This document shows, in pieces, positions 24,772-43,159 of a DNA stretch of 64,000 nt. Both the position numbers and the translations under genes were made by a program. This stretch comes from Selaginella tamariscina (taxonomy: Eukaryota > Streptophyta > Lycopodiopsida > Selaginellales > Selaginellaceae): the NCBI GenBank assembly GCA_003024785.1, contig PUQB01000013.1, forward strand, positions 62,001 through 126,000, in the 5' to 3' direction. Numbering within the stretch: the stretch's first letter is position 1; each line of letters starts with the position of its first letter. Below the pieces are notes generated by a model. It ran no database searches, had not been told where the DNA came from, and worked only from the letters and a program-made list of their open reading frames with translations.

Positions 24772-25291
24772 AAGTTACTATTACTCGTTTATAAGGTCTC
24801 TATTTAATATATATACGTTATGCATGTATTTACGTGTAGGTTTTTATAAATTGCAGCATTAATCTTTCTACGTAGAGTGTGTATATTTAAATACGAATAT
24901 ACCCTCGTATAATACTTCTATATATTAAATTATATAGAATACAAATTAAAACAGAATTACCATTCAAATGTAAAAGGGTATATGATATATATATATATAT
25001 ATATTTTACTAAGAAAAGTTCCAGAAAAGGGAAGATGACAGTCTAATGTTAGGTGGGGCTGAGTGTAGACCAGTTAATAGTTTAGCCTGACTAAAATTTG
25101 TGTAATAATTAAATAAAACATGGTTTCTTCCCCAGTATATACTCCAACTGCTTGTCTTTAAGGCTATCTGTTTTGGGCACTGATTTAATTTGATTCTTCA
25201 GTTAGACACAAATAGTGGAGCATTATTTATTTATTCAATTCTCTTCTCTCCTTATTTCTCTCTCTCTTGACATCTTCAGGACGCTCTGAAG
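24545..25291. promoter_or_regulatory. shared upstream region between divergent AAE18-like and GH17 genes
   Basis: The two genes are head to head with about 750 bp between their start codons. The stretch holds a CT microsatellite (24730-24772), GT repeats and AT-rich sequence, and must contain both promoters. No clear core-promoter element can be assigned by eye. Confidence 0.4.
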
Positions 25292-26876
25292 ATGCGGATC
25301 GCTCTTCTTTTCATAATGTTATTTGGTAAGTATTCCTCTGCGTGTGTGTATTACATTTTGTATATGATTTAGTCGGATTGTATTTTAGATTTTATAAAAC
25401 TATGCAGCCTTACCCGAATGTGTACTCAATTCATAGCAGGCGGAGGAGAAGTGCGTGTGTAGATATGTGTATGTGTGTGCGTGTGTAGATATGTGTATGT
25501 GTGTGCGTGTATGTAAGTGCGCTTCAATCTCCATCTAGAATGCTCAGTTCAATCATGTTGCGCAACCATCTGCGGTTGTGTGTATCCATGAATTCATATA
25601 GAAAGTGTGTTCGAATGTTCTTCCTCACTTTACACACCGCACACATGCACGCGCACAGACTGCATGTTTGATCTAACTGATATACTCATTTACACACGCA
25701 CGCGCGCGCGCACACGATGTTTAACGTTAGACACTGCATGTATATCAAGTTCAATTATGTGTGATGGTTGTTATTCCTCATTTACACACACGCGCACGCA
25801 CACACGCAGGGTGTATATACCTAATACACTTTCTTTCTTATTGCAGGTTACGCTAGTGGAGCTAGTATAGGCGTAAACTATGGAAGATTAGGTGATAATT
25901 TACCAACCCCAGACCAAGTCGTGGCCCTACTCAAGGCTAACAACATTACAAAAGCAAGAATTTTCGATTCAAACACCAGCGTGTTACAGGTGTGTACATG
26001 TGCGTGTATGCGTGCGTGCGTGTGTGTAATATATATATGTTACAGGCGTTCGCAAACTCGAGTATCGAACTGAGCATCTCAATACCCAACGAGCAGCTGC
26101 AGACAATCTCCTCCAGCCCGAGCGCTGCAAAGTCATGGATAGAGTCGAACGTCGTACCGTTCATCTCAACCGTCCGTATCCCGTCTATATCCGTCGGTAA
26201 CGAGGTTCTCACCAACAACGTACAGTACTCTACGTACCTCCTCCCGGCACTCCAGAACATATACAATGCCATACAGTCATACGATCAGCTCAGAAACGTT
26301 ACGAAGGTATCCACGCCGCACGCATTCAACGTACTGGATTCATCGTCGTTCCCTCCATCCAACGGCAGATTCAACAACACCCAGGCTATGAAGCCGGTGG
26401 TAGACTTCCTGTCTTCCTCAGGCAGCTCTTTCATGATCAATGTGTATCCGTTCTTCAGCTACTCCGTGACCCGAGTAATGTGCCACTGGAATATGCCTTG
26501 TTCGGGTCCGACCCAGGTGTTACTGACAGTAACTCAAACGTTCACTACGCTAACCTCTTCGATGCCATGGTTGATACTGTGGTGACTGCCTTGGGAAAGA
26601 TGGGTAGCCCTAATATGAAGGTGGAGGTTACGGAGACTGGATGGCCGTCTAAGGGGCGAGGTGGGTGCAAATATGAACAATGCAGCGCGGTACAATAACA
26701 ACTTGATACAGCATTTGCTGGCCGGGACCGGTACGCCGCTCAGGCCCAACGTTACTGCAGATACATATATTTTTGCACTATTTAATGAGAATCAGAAGAC
26801 TGGGCCGACCTCGGAGAGGAATTTTGGCTTGTTTCAGCCTAACCAAGCTCAGGTGTATAGAGTGAAATTGTCTTAA
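25292..26876 (+). CDS. GH17 glucan endo-1,3-beta-glucosidase, 3 exons, two frame breaks
   Basis: Exons 25292-25325, 25847-25989 and 26046-26876 give about 335 residues. The product starts with a short signal peptide (MRIALLFIMLFGYASG) and the GH17 mature start ASIGVNYGRLGDNLP. The family signature VGNEV (acid/base Glu) and the nucleophile motif VTETGWPS are both present, and the C-terminus FGLFQPNQAQVYRV is typical. Such secreted enzymes cut callose in the cell wall or act in defence. No C-terminal X8 domain or GPI signal is seen. Exon 3 is GC-rich compared with its surroundings. The frame shifts near 26463 (one base short, before the segment reading VPLEYALFGSDPGV) and shifts back near 26653 (one G too many in a GGGG run). 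Both look like consensus errors; a recent null allele is the alternative. Confidence 0.88.
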
Positions 26877-27733
26877 TGATTTTTATTGATTTTTTTTTGT
26901 TGTTTTTTTATAATAATACTGATATTTTAAACTTATATGTGCTTTTGTGGGTGTGCATCTAGTATGCAGATGTGTATACACTACGTATATATCTAACATA
27001 AATGTCTAATAGTAACTTGTAATTCAGACACACATATATTAGAAAAGGTTAATGTACGTAAATTTAACTTACACATAATAAATTATATCTATATTATTAA
27101 TTATACAAACTGTTATTAAATAAATATTTATATAATTATTCGACCTTGTAATACAAATGGTTTATGAAAGTGTTAAACATACATACTAACACCCGTTTGC
27201 TTAAATAAATTATATAATTTATAGCAATTGCCACGTATACATTAATATCTCATATCTAACATGCCAAGTGTACACGTTTGCACCGACGTATATAAACATT
27301 AATTATTCAGAACGTAGTAAAGTTTGTGACCTAACTTAGACCTATTGTATATAGTTCACCATCACGCTTGCATATGTAACGTAACTTACACGTTGATGTG
27401 TACACACACATACACACACACATATATAATAGTGGATTGTGACGCCGTAGCTATAACGACTTATCAACCTCACGTAGGTGTTCTTTTTCTCACCCCTTAC
27501 ATCATAATGCAATGAAATAAGAATAGTCTGTGTAGTAGACGATGAATTTATTTCCCGACATGGAAAATAATATAAGATATAATACCCAGAGATGGAGGTT
27601 GGTAAATATTTAAAAAGAATGTTATATAATACTTTTATGTGTTAGGTTGCTCTTTTTCTTGTATCCTATCGACTTTTGTGTAACGAGCTCGCATATCTTT
27701 TAATAAAAAATAAAATAGGATTGCCTTTGACGT

Positions 27734-27773
<40 letters not shown>
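27734..27773. repeat. (GT)20 microsatellite
   Basis: An uninterrupted GT run of about 40 bases after CGTACGT. Confidence 0.95.
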
Positions 27774-27776
<3 letters not shown>

Positions 27777-27849
27777 GCTTTGAAACGTAGTTTAAAGATA
27801 ATAAAATAAATTATAAGGAGTGTGAGTATAAATAAACACCAGTTAAAAA

Positions 27850-27990
27850 CTTGGCCGATAAATAATTAAGGCAACGGGCAAGATTCGAACCCACACCTCC
27901 CAATGTCTAATTAATAAATGAAAGAAATATCTCACAAACTAGTAACTTCATTATTTAAATAAAAGAATAAAGTATTTAAATGGAAATTAA
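27850..27990 (-). repeat. possible tRNA-derived SINE remnant
   Basis: On the minus strand the sequence GGTGTGGGTTCGAATCTTGC contains a good polymerase III B box (GGTTCGAATCT). No complete tRNA cloverleaf can be drawn around it and I could not place an A box with confidence. It may be a worn SINE head or a chance tRNA scrap. Confidence 0.3.
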
Positions 27991-28129
27991 TCGGATTTAT
28001 TATTTTAAGCTAAATTAATGAATTAAATGAATATCCCATAAAATAATTTTAAATGAATATCCCGTTTAAATATAAATAGTATAAGTTTTGACCCAAGGAT
28101 TAATTATGGAATTTATAAAACTCCTTTAA

Positions 28130-28880
28130 ATATTTTGTCTCTTAGCGTTAAATAAAATGTAATATATATTTTATTTATATAAGATACAAAATTTTGAACC
28201 ATATAGAATTTAATATTGCATATCCTAGTTTTGTGTTTATTATATATGTTATCTAAGGCTTACATTGGTAAAGATGTCAAGTAACATATTTAAACTATCT
28301 ATTTAATCCAATATAAGTATTATTAATTCTATATTCTCTTGTGGTTTGTTTTATTATTAATTTTTGCATCATTATAATATATTATAATGTTAATTTTCAT
28401 AACCCTTGTAGTATATTATATTGTTAATTTTTATTATTTACTACGATATATATTATATTATTAATTCTTGAGTTATATATATTATAAGGAATTTTCCCTT
28501 AAATATTTTGTCTCTCTTCATTAAATAAAATGTAGTATATATTTTATCTATATATGATATAAAATTTTGGACCATATAGAATTTAATACATCATACTGTG
28601 TTATTATTATATGTTATTTCAAGGTCATTACGTTGGTGAAGATACTAAATAGTATATCCAAATGATCTATTTAACCCAATATAAATTCTATATTGTGATG
28701 TCGATTTTTAATACCTTCGTATGATATGTTGTTGATTATTAATGCTTTATATATTATATTGATATCTCGTGTTGTTAATTTTTACTACTCTTATAATATA
28801 TTACATTGTTAATTGTCACAACCCTTGTGGTATATTATGTTATTAATTTTTATTATTTTATAATGATATATTATATTATT
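28130..28880. repeat. two diverged tandem copies of an AT-rich unit (about 370 bp)
   Basis: Copy 1 from about 28130 and copy 2 from about 28500 share, in the same order, TTTTGTCTCT, TTAAATAAAATGTA, ACCATATAGAATTTAATA, the TATGTTAT..AAGG segment and a CTATTTAA.CCAATATAA segment. Copies are clearly related but differ at many positions. Confidence 0.7.
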
Positions 28881-29075
28881 AATTCTTGAGTTTTTTTATT
28901 ATGTTGATTTTATCATATTTAATGAAAATAAAGAAAAGGAAAATTACACAACGAACATATATACATTGGATAATAACGAAGCTCATACTCACACACACAC
29001 ACACACAAATTAATAATGAATTACTTAAATGAAAGAATTTTAAAAATTAATTATTTAAAGAATAATAATATTTAC

Positions 29076-32000
29076 TTAATATCTCCTTCCTCTTCCGTAA
29101 TTAAAATTACCTGTTTCTTGTTCGTCCCATTCCTCATTAGTATTATTATTATTACTTGTGTCTTGGCTATGTAACAACGTCAAAACTGCACTCACTATGT
29201 GCTTGCCTTCTTTCTGAATGTCGTATTTTGGGTCCTCAATCTTCCGTCTTAGCAAAGCATCCAGTTGAGACCTCAATTCCTACCATCACACACATAGATT
29301 AGCGTGCGTGCGCGCGTGCGTGAGTGTGTATATATACGCATGCTATAACCGTACGTATGCGGTTATAGCATGAATACATATATACGTGGTAAAAGTATTA
29401 TATGAATATTAAAATTACCTTACTAGTGTATTATGTTCAGTGGCTTCATTTAATCATATACTGTATATGTAATATCTAGTATATATATTTGCAGTCATAA
29501 CGGGGAGATTATTTATCTATAATATTATATTTATCCATTTTTACGTGCCTAATTAATAATGGTTATTTAATTAAAATATTATTAATTTAGACAGGTTCTA
29601 CTGTATGCATATAACAGGTAGACACATATAACGTACGTTACTGTAATGAAATTATACAGAACACTAGGGGAATTATAACGGCATGTATTTATACACTAAA
29701 ATATAAATACTGATCTATCTTCTGTATTTATGTCTACATATATATCCAGATACATATGCATATAGATATATAGTACTTACATTCACAAGCTCCATGGTCT
29801 TGTGCGGAGCAGAGAAGTGTAGATACCCATCCAGCATTTCAACACCACTGCCATCTCTACTCGGAAGTAAGGCACCCCCAAACATCAAAAGTGCATAATC
29901 CGAAATATTCGTTGAGTCTCTCAGGTATATTCCCGTTGTTTTTACCTTCTCACTGTACACCAGCCATGGGTATGAAAACTTCCCTGTATATATAAGATTA
30001 ACATACCATATCAATTGTGTGTGCGTGCGTGCGTGCGTGTGCGCTGTTAGAATTAAAATCATGGTAACTTATAGTTAAATTATGCACATATAGCTGCAGG
30101 TATATGTGTGTAAACGCTTTATAAATGTTTGTCTTAGTTTATTATATATTGCAATATTTATTATAATGCGATGTATACTTAACCTCGTATTTACTAAGTT
30201 TTAGTGAGGCTTTTATATACAAAATGATAATAATCTATACACATATTTACTTGTATTTTAGTACTAATTTACTAAAGACACACACACACACACCTGCTCG
30301 GCTGTTGACAGACGCAGGATGCGGTTCCACTTTGCCATCTTCCTTTGTAAAAAACGCTGTCCTTTTGCCACGTGGCTTGCATTGTACAACATTTGGATAT
30401 AACCCCGCACACAAAACTGCCTTAATCATCTCGTAATCGCTCCCGTGTTTATTGTATGCCTAAACGTTTACGAGGACATATACACACACATAAACATATA
30501 ACTATACATATGTATAGTTTGTGGGTACGTGCGTGCGTGCGTGTGTGTGTGAGAGAGAGAGAGGCTCAATACATACGTGTGGCCTGTCGCATGCTACATC
30601 TCAACAGATACTATATAAACTATGTATATTGTACTATCGCACACACCTCGTGTTTTGTTGAGCCGTCAATGAAACCAATATTGTGAGAAGCTCATAAAAC
30701 TGTTGTCGAGCGCCTTCCATCCATTGGAGTGTTAAAACAGATAAGAAATTCTCCAACAGTAGTTCCTCTCGTACCCTTTTCTCTTTGCCGAAATATAACC
30801 GTCGTATGCATTCATCAAAGCTATATGATCACTGCATACAAATAATATCGTGTGTGTATTGATGATACTCGATATTATTATTACATAATAATTGTTAAGT
30901 AGGAAATATGTTAATGGTGTAAAAAGTATACACTATTAATATAAGCATGTATCGTTTTCTATATGTCATCATAGTGTTGGCATATATTTAAGTATGTTTA
31001 ATAACTAGAAACATAATAACTACTGTACATACTTATAATACTACTTATGCACATACTACACATGCATACACAAACATACCTTCTGGAGTTTCCGGCTAGT
31101 TTTTTCTTGGATTGATCAGCAGCTTCTCGCCTATCAATAGGGATTACAAAGGGATCCCTGTGTGCAAGAGCTGCTGCAATTGTTAACGCAGGGTCTAAAC
31201 ATTGAAAAATCGCCCCCATTAACAACATTTTTCCAACCTTCGGCTCCAATGGAAGTGTTGCAAGATGCCGGCCTGCAAAAATGTATATATATGTGGGTGT
31301 GTATGTACAAAATTGCAGTACATATATATACAGACACACAAAACCGTCACACATAACGTTCATATAGGCATTACATATTCAGTACACTACAAGTATGAGT
31401 ACAATATTTAATATGTACTAGTGTTAGAAATCTCGTATATGCATACATATCATTTGTGTGTAGCAGCTATACACAGATTCTTATTTCAAATTGTCTCACA
31501 TACTATATTACTACACTGCAGATAAGTATTTTGATGTGTGTAAGGTAGTACGTTTAGTAGCAACAAATAGTATATATCTCGTATCTAGCAGCAGATACAA
31601 TGTATGTATAGTACCTAGCGAAGGAGCTCTTCTTTGTCGTTCAAGGCACCTATTGTGTTGAGCAAATTAATAGCATTTTGTACTGCAAGAAACACAGGTG
31701 GTTCTAACGCTTTGGATAAGAATGTAGCAATGCTTCCAACTTCTAAGCTCTTTATTTGCAAGCAAAGAGACTCCAGCGGGGTCCTCAATATTTCCGGCTG
31801 TTGAAACTGCATAACAGATACGAATGATTAGATATGTCTTTGTGTACTTTACATATAGAACGAACGCATCATATATATACCATCGTGATCTGTATTGTGT
31901 GTGTGTGTGTGTGTGTCGACGTCTACAACGTATGCATTAACGTCTACAGCATGTAAATGTACAGTGCATGTTTTTGAATAAAGCCCATATTTATGAAAGA

Positions 32001-35000
32001 GGAAGATGTATGGATGTGTATGGATTGCCTATTATAAGTATATACAATATGTCAACATAAATCTGTACTAAGCATAATTTAAAGCATATAAGTCATTAAC
32101 GTATATACACACAAGAGTACCTTCGGCATAGCATTATAAATCAATCTTGGGTACAGATGAAAGCAGATTCCAGGTTGTACTCTTCCAGCTCGACCTCTTC
32201 TCTGGAAAAAGGATATACATATGCACGCAGCTAAGCGTCAGGAGTAAATGCTTTTATACCTTATATAAGTTTGTGTGTATAAGTATATTTAGTGACATAT
32301 ATAATACCTGATGGGCAGCTGCCTGTGATATCCAGGAAGGCAGGAGGCAAGCAAGCTTGTTGAGGGCATCGTAGCTCGTCTCTTTGGCTTTTCCGCAATT
32401 GATAACATAAACAACGTCATCAATTGTAATACTAGTTTCTGCTATATTTGTTGCCAGTACTATTTTCCTGCAAATGCAAAACACATAAATTAGTATATAT
32501 ATATAACTTCATAAACATATAACTTCACTAAATCAGAAACAGTCTTTATATGTGATACCTGTAGGTTCAATATACTTTAAGCAAACCGCAGTACGTGTTG
32601 TAGTGTAAGATAAAATACATGGTATTTGTATGCATGTACGTGTGTAGTGAAGTCTAGTATCTATGGAATATAATACAAAAATACATAAACATACATACCT
32701 CATGCCGGCTGGTGGCGCTGGAATATATCTTTCTGGTTGATCGTGGGCATGGAACCGTGTAGTGGAAGCAATAATTCATTTCTCATAATTGGATTGCCCT
32801 TAAGCTTATCCAGAAGCTTCGATATGTCATCCCATCCAGTTAAAAACACCAATATAGCCCCATCACCCTCATTTGTGCATATATACTGTATTGCTGCTTT
32901 ACCTTCACACACATACACAGAAAATCAGTATATATATACAAGTATACACACAATCATATACCAGCATAAACACACACATCGTCATATGCATGTGTAATTA
33001 AGCTTAAAATTCACAATATACATATATTTAAACCTCATAGACACATATTCATATACTTTACACATTATAGCTTTGCATAAATATGCATGTACAATACTGC
33101 ATTACACGTGAAACATACTGTATAAATAGCAAACCCGTGGACACACATACCAGGTCAAGATCAATAATTTCCGGGTTCCACGCTTCCAGTGATTCTGTGT
33201 TAATTTACTAAACCGCTTGTATTCAGTTTCAATGTCAATCTCCTGTAGAAAATATAGATGTAGTTATAGAAATGTTCAGGTAAGTTAAATGTTCATAAAG
33301 ACTTTAGTATAACATAAATGTATCAATGCATTATTATTAACAGTTTACCTCAAATGCTTCAGTTATAAGATCTTTCTTCCTATCATTAAACCGTCGTCTT
33401 CCTCCAGAAGACCGAGTGTTTGTTTGAGTAGACTGTATTTCGTAATTAATCTTTTCTAACACATCCTCTAAGAAAATATCTTCAACAGGGAATGTGAAAC
33501 CCTGAATAATTTTATGATTAGTAATACTAAAAACATTTTATGTAACATAAACGCACTCTCTCTACACACACACACGCATACACACACACCGGAATGTGGA
33601 GTTTTGGTGCATTGTTGAAATATTGAAAAAACTATCGGCGTTGATAGTTGCGCTCATAAGTATAAGGCGCAAATTCGGTCTCTTAGGCAACAGATCCTTC
33701 AAACGATTAACAAAAAGTCCTCATTCATTCCACGCTCATGTATTTCATCCACCACCACATGGCTTACACCATCTAACAACGGATCATGAACCTGGTAACC
33801 AGTTTAAAAAAGCTTCGTTTCTGTGCTAATATAACCAATATAACTATATAATTGTCTTACCAAGCGTCTAAGAAGTACACCAGTCGTACAAAACAGAAGT
33901 CTAGTGTATGGAGAACGTCGCGCCTCCAGACGAATTTGGTAGCCAACGATTCACCAAGATCATCTCCTCTCTCCGCAGCCACACGTGTAGCAACGGATAT
34001 CGCTGATATCCTCCGAGGCTGTGTGCATATTATGTTGCAATCTGCACCTCTTCCTGAGTATAGTAAAATATTTTAATTACTCACAATATATGGATTATTA
34101 ACACACACACACACATATATATCATATTTAATCGACATATCTATGTGTGTATGTGTGTCAAATACCCGATTTTATCACTTCCTCTAGAATGAACTGTGGT
34201 AATTGTGTGGTTTTACCGCATCCTTTTCTCCAGAAATTACCAAAACCTACGTAAATATTCATTAAACGCTTACGAACATATATAATACTAATAACTAAAA
34301 GGACTCTCTCTCTCCAACACACACACACACACACATACACACCTGGTTTCGAGAAACAGCCTGCAGAATGTCATCTTTCATTTTAAAAGCGGGAAGCTTC
34401 TTTCTGAAAGCTGCCATTGACCTCGCAGTTGGAGTAGACTGAATAAAAGAAGTTTATTATTTCTTAGCTTAAACTAGCATAATAGTTAATTATTATCTAA
34501 TCTAGTATCACATATATTTATTCTCAAAATGTATTATATAAAATGGTGAAATACCTCTAGTTCCTTTTGACGTGCTTGTAATGCTGCATTGAGCTCCTCC
34601 TTGTCCAACTCCATTGGACTTGGGTCTGCGTATTCTTCTGAAGAGTAATCCACAATATGGGACCTAGTTTTGGAACCTTCTGAAGACAGTTTTTTTTGTT
34701 CAATGACTTTGCAAGCATATTCTCCACGTGCACTTCTGTGTCAGCGGATATACTGATCTGGCAATAAGATCAAAATATAATATTAATACAAATGATATTA
34801 ATATGAGAAATGATATAAATAATTGGTCTCTGATATGTCTCTACACGTACCAATATACAATATATAAAGTAAATGCTACCAGTTGATTCGCATACCTTTC
34901 GTTGGGACTGACCGTGTCTCTCATCAAGATCCGCACGGTAATTGGGAAGGGGAACTTTACTTATAACAAGTACTGTACTTGTACCCCTATTGTAAGCATG

Positions 35001-36197
35001 ACTTCCTTGCGCAGAAAACAAACACTAAACTGTCAGTATGGTAGATGTAAATACGCCTATAAACACACGTTTTGAAATAGCTTAGAGAGAAGAGATATGC
35101 GTGTGCACCTTCTTTTATGTTTAAATATATGTATTATGATACACGTACAAGTGGAAACCCATAGTGTTGGCCATTCGCTCGAGTGCATCAGAACCGGAGC
35201 GACCATAATTGGTTTTAATTATAATCTCTTCTTCATTAGATGACTTAAACTTTTCCAATTTCACCACCCACTCTTGTTCATCCAAAACCACATCTGGTGG
35301 CCTCTGGCACATAAAATAATTAATATGTTCGTAACATTTATATACATAAATATGCAAAAGTAAGATATAGTATACCGAATCACGCATTTGCCTCAAACGT
35401 TCAGCTCTCCAGGCAGGATCCCACCATCTCTGGCCACCTCCTCCTCTTCCTGTACATTATAAATATTCAGTAAAGATATATATCGAGACACACACCACAT
35501 TATCTAAATAAACATGAATTATAAATCTCATCGGCTAGCCTACAGTATATATAATGCAGAGATCTTGTTCTCATATATAATACTCTAGTAGATCTGATAA
35601 ATGATCTCGATAAAACTTATTCTTTGCCAAACTAGTATGCATACAATATGCGCGTATAAAAGAATATAACAGCATACCAATATCACCAGTAGACAGATAT
35701 ATACACACATCATATGTATATCATTTGCGTTTCCACAAGCTTACTCCATCATATGTGTGTGTTTGCATTTCGTGTATTGTAGCTACGCATTGTATATCTA
35801 GCATATGAATAAATTTATGAAATATATGATAACACATAAACACATTACAATGTTGATACTTAGACTACAGACGTTGCGTGTGTGTGTGTGTGTGTGTTGA
35901 GTTCGTATCAATATGAAGTGAAAAAATCTACGCTTCCGGATGAGCCTAATTTTCACACTAGCGGCATGATCTTGCAAGAATTGGAGAATAGTTACCTCCA
36001 CTGCCGCCTCCTCGTCCTCCTCTGCCACGGCCTCCGCCTGCATTCAAACCTCTACGCATTGTGCAAAACCCTAGCTGCGATCCACGAAGCAGCAGCAATC
36101 TGGATGATAATCCGATGCCAAATCCGACAATCTCGCCTCCGCCTCCAAACGACGATCCCGATAACCTCCGGAGCGTACTCAGCGAGGAAGCGAGCAT
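29076..36197 (-). CDS. DExH3: DExH-box ATP-dependent RNA helicase (DExH3/DExH5, DHX36-like), about 20 exons
   Basis: Exons run from 35996-36197 (start) through 35376-35449, 35149-35303, 34880-35001, about 34555-34758, 34343-34438, 34166-34246, 33861-34053, 33590-33791, 33349-33501, 33151-33242, 32699-32902, 32308-32467, 32121-32201, 31615-31806, 31080-31272, 30647-30831, 30294-30459 and 29781-29983 to 29076-29279. Order of features: a glycine/arginine-rich N-terminus ([12 protein letters not shown]), [12 protein letters not shown], a conserved pre-helicase part ([16 protein letters not shown]), motif I region [31 protein letters not shown] box ([13 protein letters not shown]), [50 protein letters not shown], then HA2 and OB-fold parts to YGRGRRY. 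The family unwinds RNA and G-quadruplexes. About eleven isolated one-base losses interrupt the frame between 30.7 and 34.7 kb, one of them in motif I. Splice sites and all other motifs are kept, and no substitution stops were seen. The start of the exon at 34758 is uncertain. Confidence 0.88.
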
Positions 36198-36399
36198 TTG
36201 AAGAACCCTAACCAGGGTTTAAGAACAGAGCACCACTAACCCTAACCCTAACCAGGGTTTAACAGGAATTCTGTAAATTATACAGTTTAAAAATTGAAAC
36301 TAAGATTCTTATAGTAATACAGCATATTCTGGTATCTTTCCATTTTATATAAAAAATACACTCAACTGTATGATCCTGTGAATATTCCTATAGTTTCCC
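36198..36399 (-). promoter_or_regulatory. compact promoter of the helicase gene with teloboxes
   Basis: Only 202 bp separate the ExAD stop codon from the helicase start codon. Within it AACCCTAACC-type telobox motifs occur at 36205-36213 and as a tandem run at 36237-36252, each followed by CAGGGTTTAA. Teloboxes near plant start codons are typical of translation- and RNA-related housekeeping genes. Confidence 0.55.
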
Positions 36400-41837
<5,438 letters not shown>

Positions 41838-42658
41838 CGCACCCACACACACAGATCTGTGATCGCCCCAAGTAGGTTACTCACTCAGTTGACTTTTGAC
41901 CCCATTGACATTATTTGACTTTGTAATTCAACTTTAATAACAGTATTGACCGTGGCTGACCAGGAGTCGAATATTCTCCTTAGATGCTTCTCCGTATATA
42001 CCATTAAAATTCCACCTGTTTAACCTCCGCATAATTTCCATTCATACAAAGCACACACGTGTGCGTGTGTGCATGTGTGTGTATGTATATATATTCTTTT
42101 AGTATATAATATCACGTAAAAGCTGACAACACAAGTAACTATTCATATAAAGCACGCACACGCGCACACATATTCTTTTAATAGATAAGATCATGCATTA
42201 TATATAGATATTTGTACTTTTCTAAGTCTTGCCCCTTAATAGTATAAGATGACAACTAAGTTATTATTTTATCACACTTAATTCAATTTAAAATATAATA
42301 TCATGTCATTATATATAGATATTATACGACTAGGTCATTATTTTATCACAATAAAAAAGCCTTATTTCAATTTAAATAGGATATGTGTTAATTAAATGTC
42401 ATAAGGTTTTGGATTATATATATATATATATAACATTTGAGCTACACAAAATTGTAAACTCACATATTTAAGTGAATTGCTTTATTTTATTTAACAATTA
42501 TAAAATTGATTAAGTGAAAATATAAAATTATTCTATTTAATAAATTATATATATGTGTGTGTATAGTTAATTTGGTGATTTATCCTTAATTAAGAGTAGG
42601 TCTAGGGTTAGGTCAAAACAGAGAATATATATTAATGGTTTAGGGTTCATACAGGGGA
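41838..42658. promoter_or_regulatory. divergent promoter region between ExAD and SBDS
   Basis: About 820 bp separates the two start codons. TAGGGTT teloboxes lie at about 42603-42609 and 42641-42647, just upstream of the SBDS start, in keeping with a ribosome-biogenesis gene. The ExAD side contains GTTGACTTTTGACC and TTGACC (W-box-like) motifs at about 41888-41960. Confidence 0.5.
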
Positions 42659-43083
42659 ATGTCGCAGAGTATTGTACAGCCGGTAGGGCAGAAGCGATTG
42701 ACGAATGTCGCCGTGGTGCGGCTGAAGAAGCACGGAAAGCGCTTCGAAATCGCCTGCTACAAGAACAAAGTCCTCTCTTGGCGCTCCAGAGTGTAAGTCT
42801 CAAATTAATCTCTTTATTTCCTATGATCTTCTGGAAAACCTAGTGATTTGTCGAAAAATCAATTTGATGTTGTATATCTTAACATCTTCATACATCAAAT
42901 TCCATCTCCCTTAACAATACGATAAATTATATATTCTTTAGAGCGTAAATAGCTCTTGTTTCGCACATTCTAAAGTAAAGTTACAATTTTTATTTAATCT
43001 TTGTTTCATTTGAAAGTGAAGCTATATTGTAGTTTCCGTAATAATGCTTCAAATTTTATTAAAGAGAAATACACACACACACA

Positions 43084-43159
<76 letters not shown>

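Larger units (their letters stand above)
26877..29075. other. spacer with microsatellite, tRNA-like arm and an old tandem duplication
   Basis: No protein gene recognised. A (GT)n tract lies at 27734-27773. A tRNA T-arm-like sequence is at about 27870-27900 on the minus strand. Two related AT-rich blocks lie at about 28130-28490 and 28500-28880. Confidence 0.5.

Noticed and set aside
27850-27990. A functional tRNA gene
   Set aside because: Only the T-arm region fits; no acceptor stem, D-arm or anticodon arm can be drawn.
36198-36262. CCCTAACC / CAGGGTTTAA pair as a transposon end
   Set aside because: The motifs are teloboxes with short chance palindromy; there is no target duplication around them.
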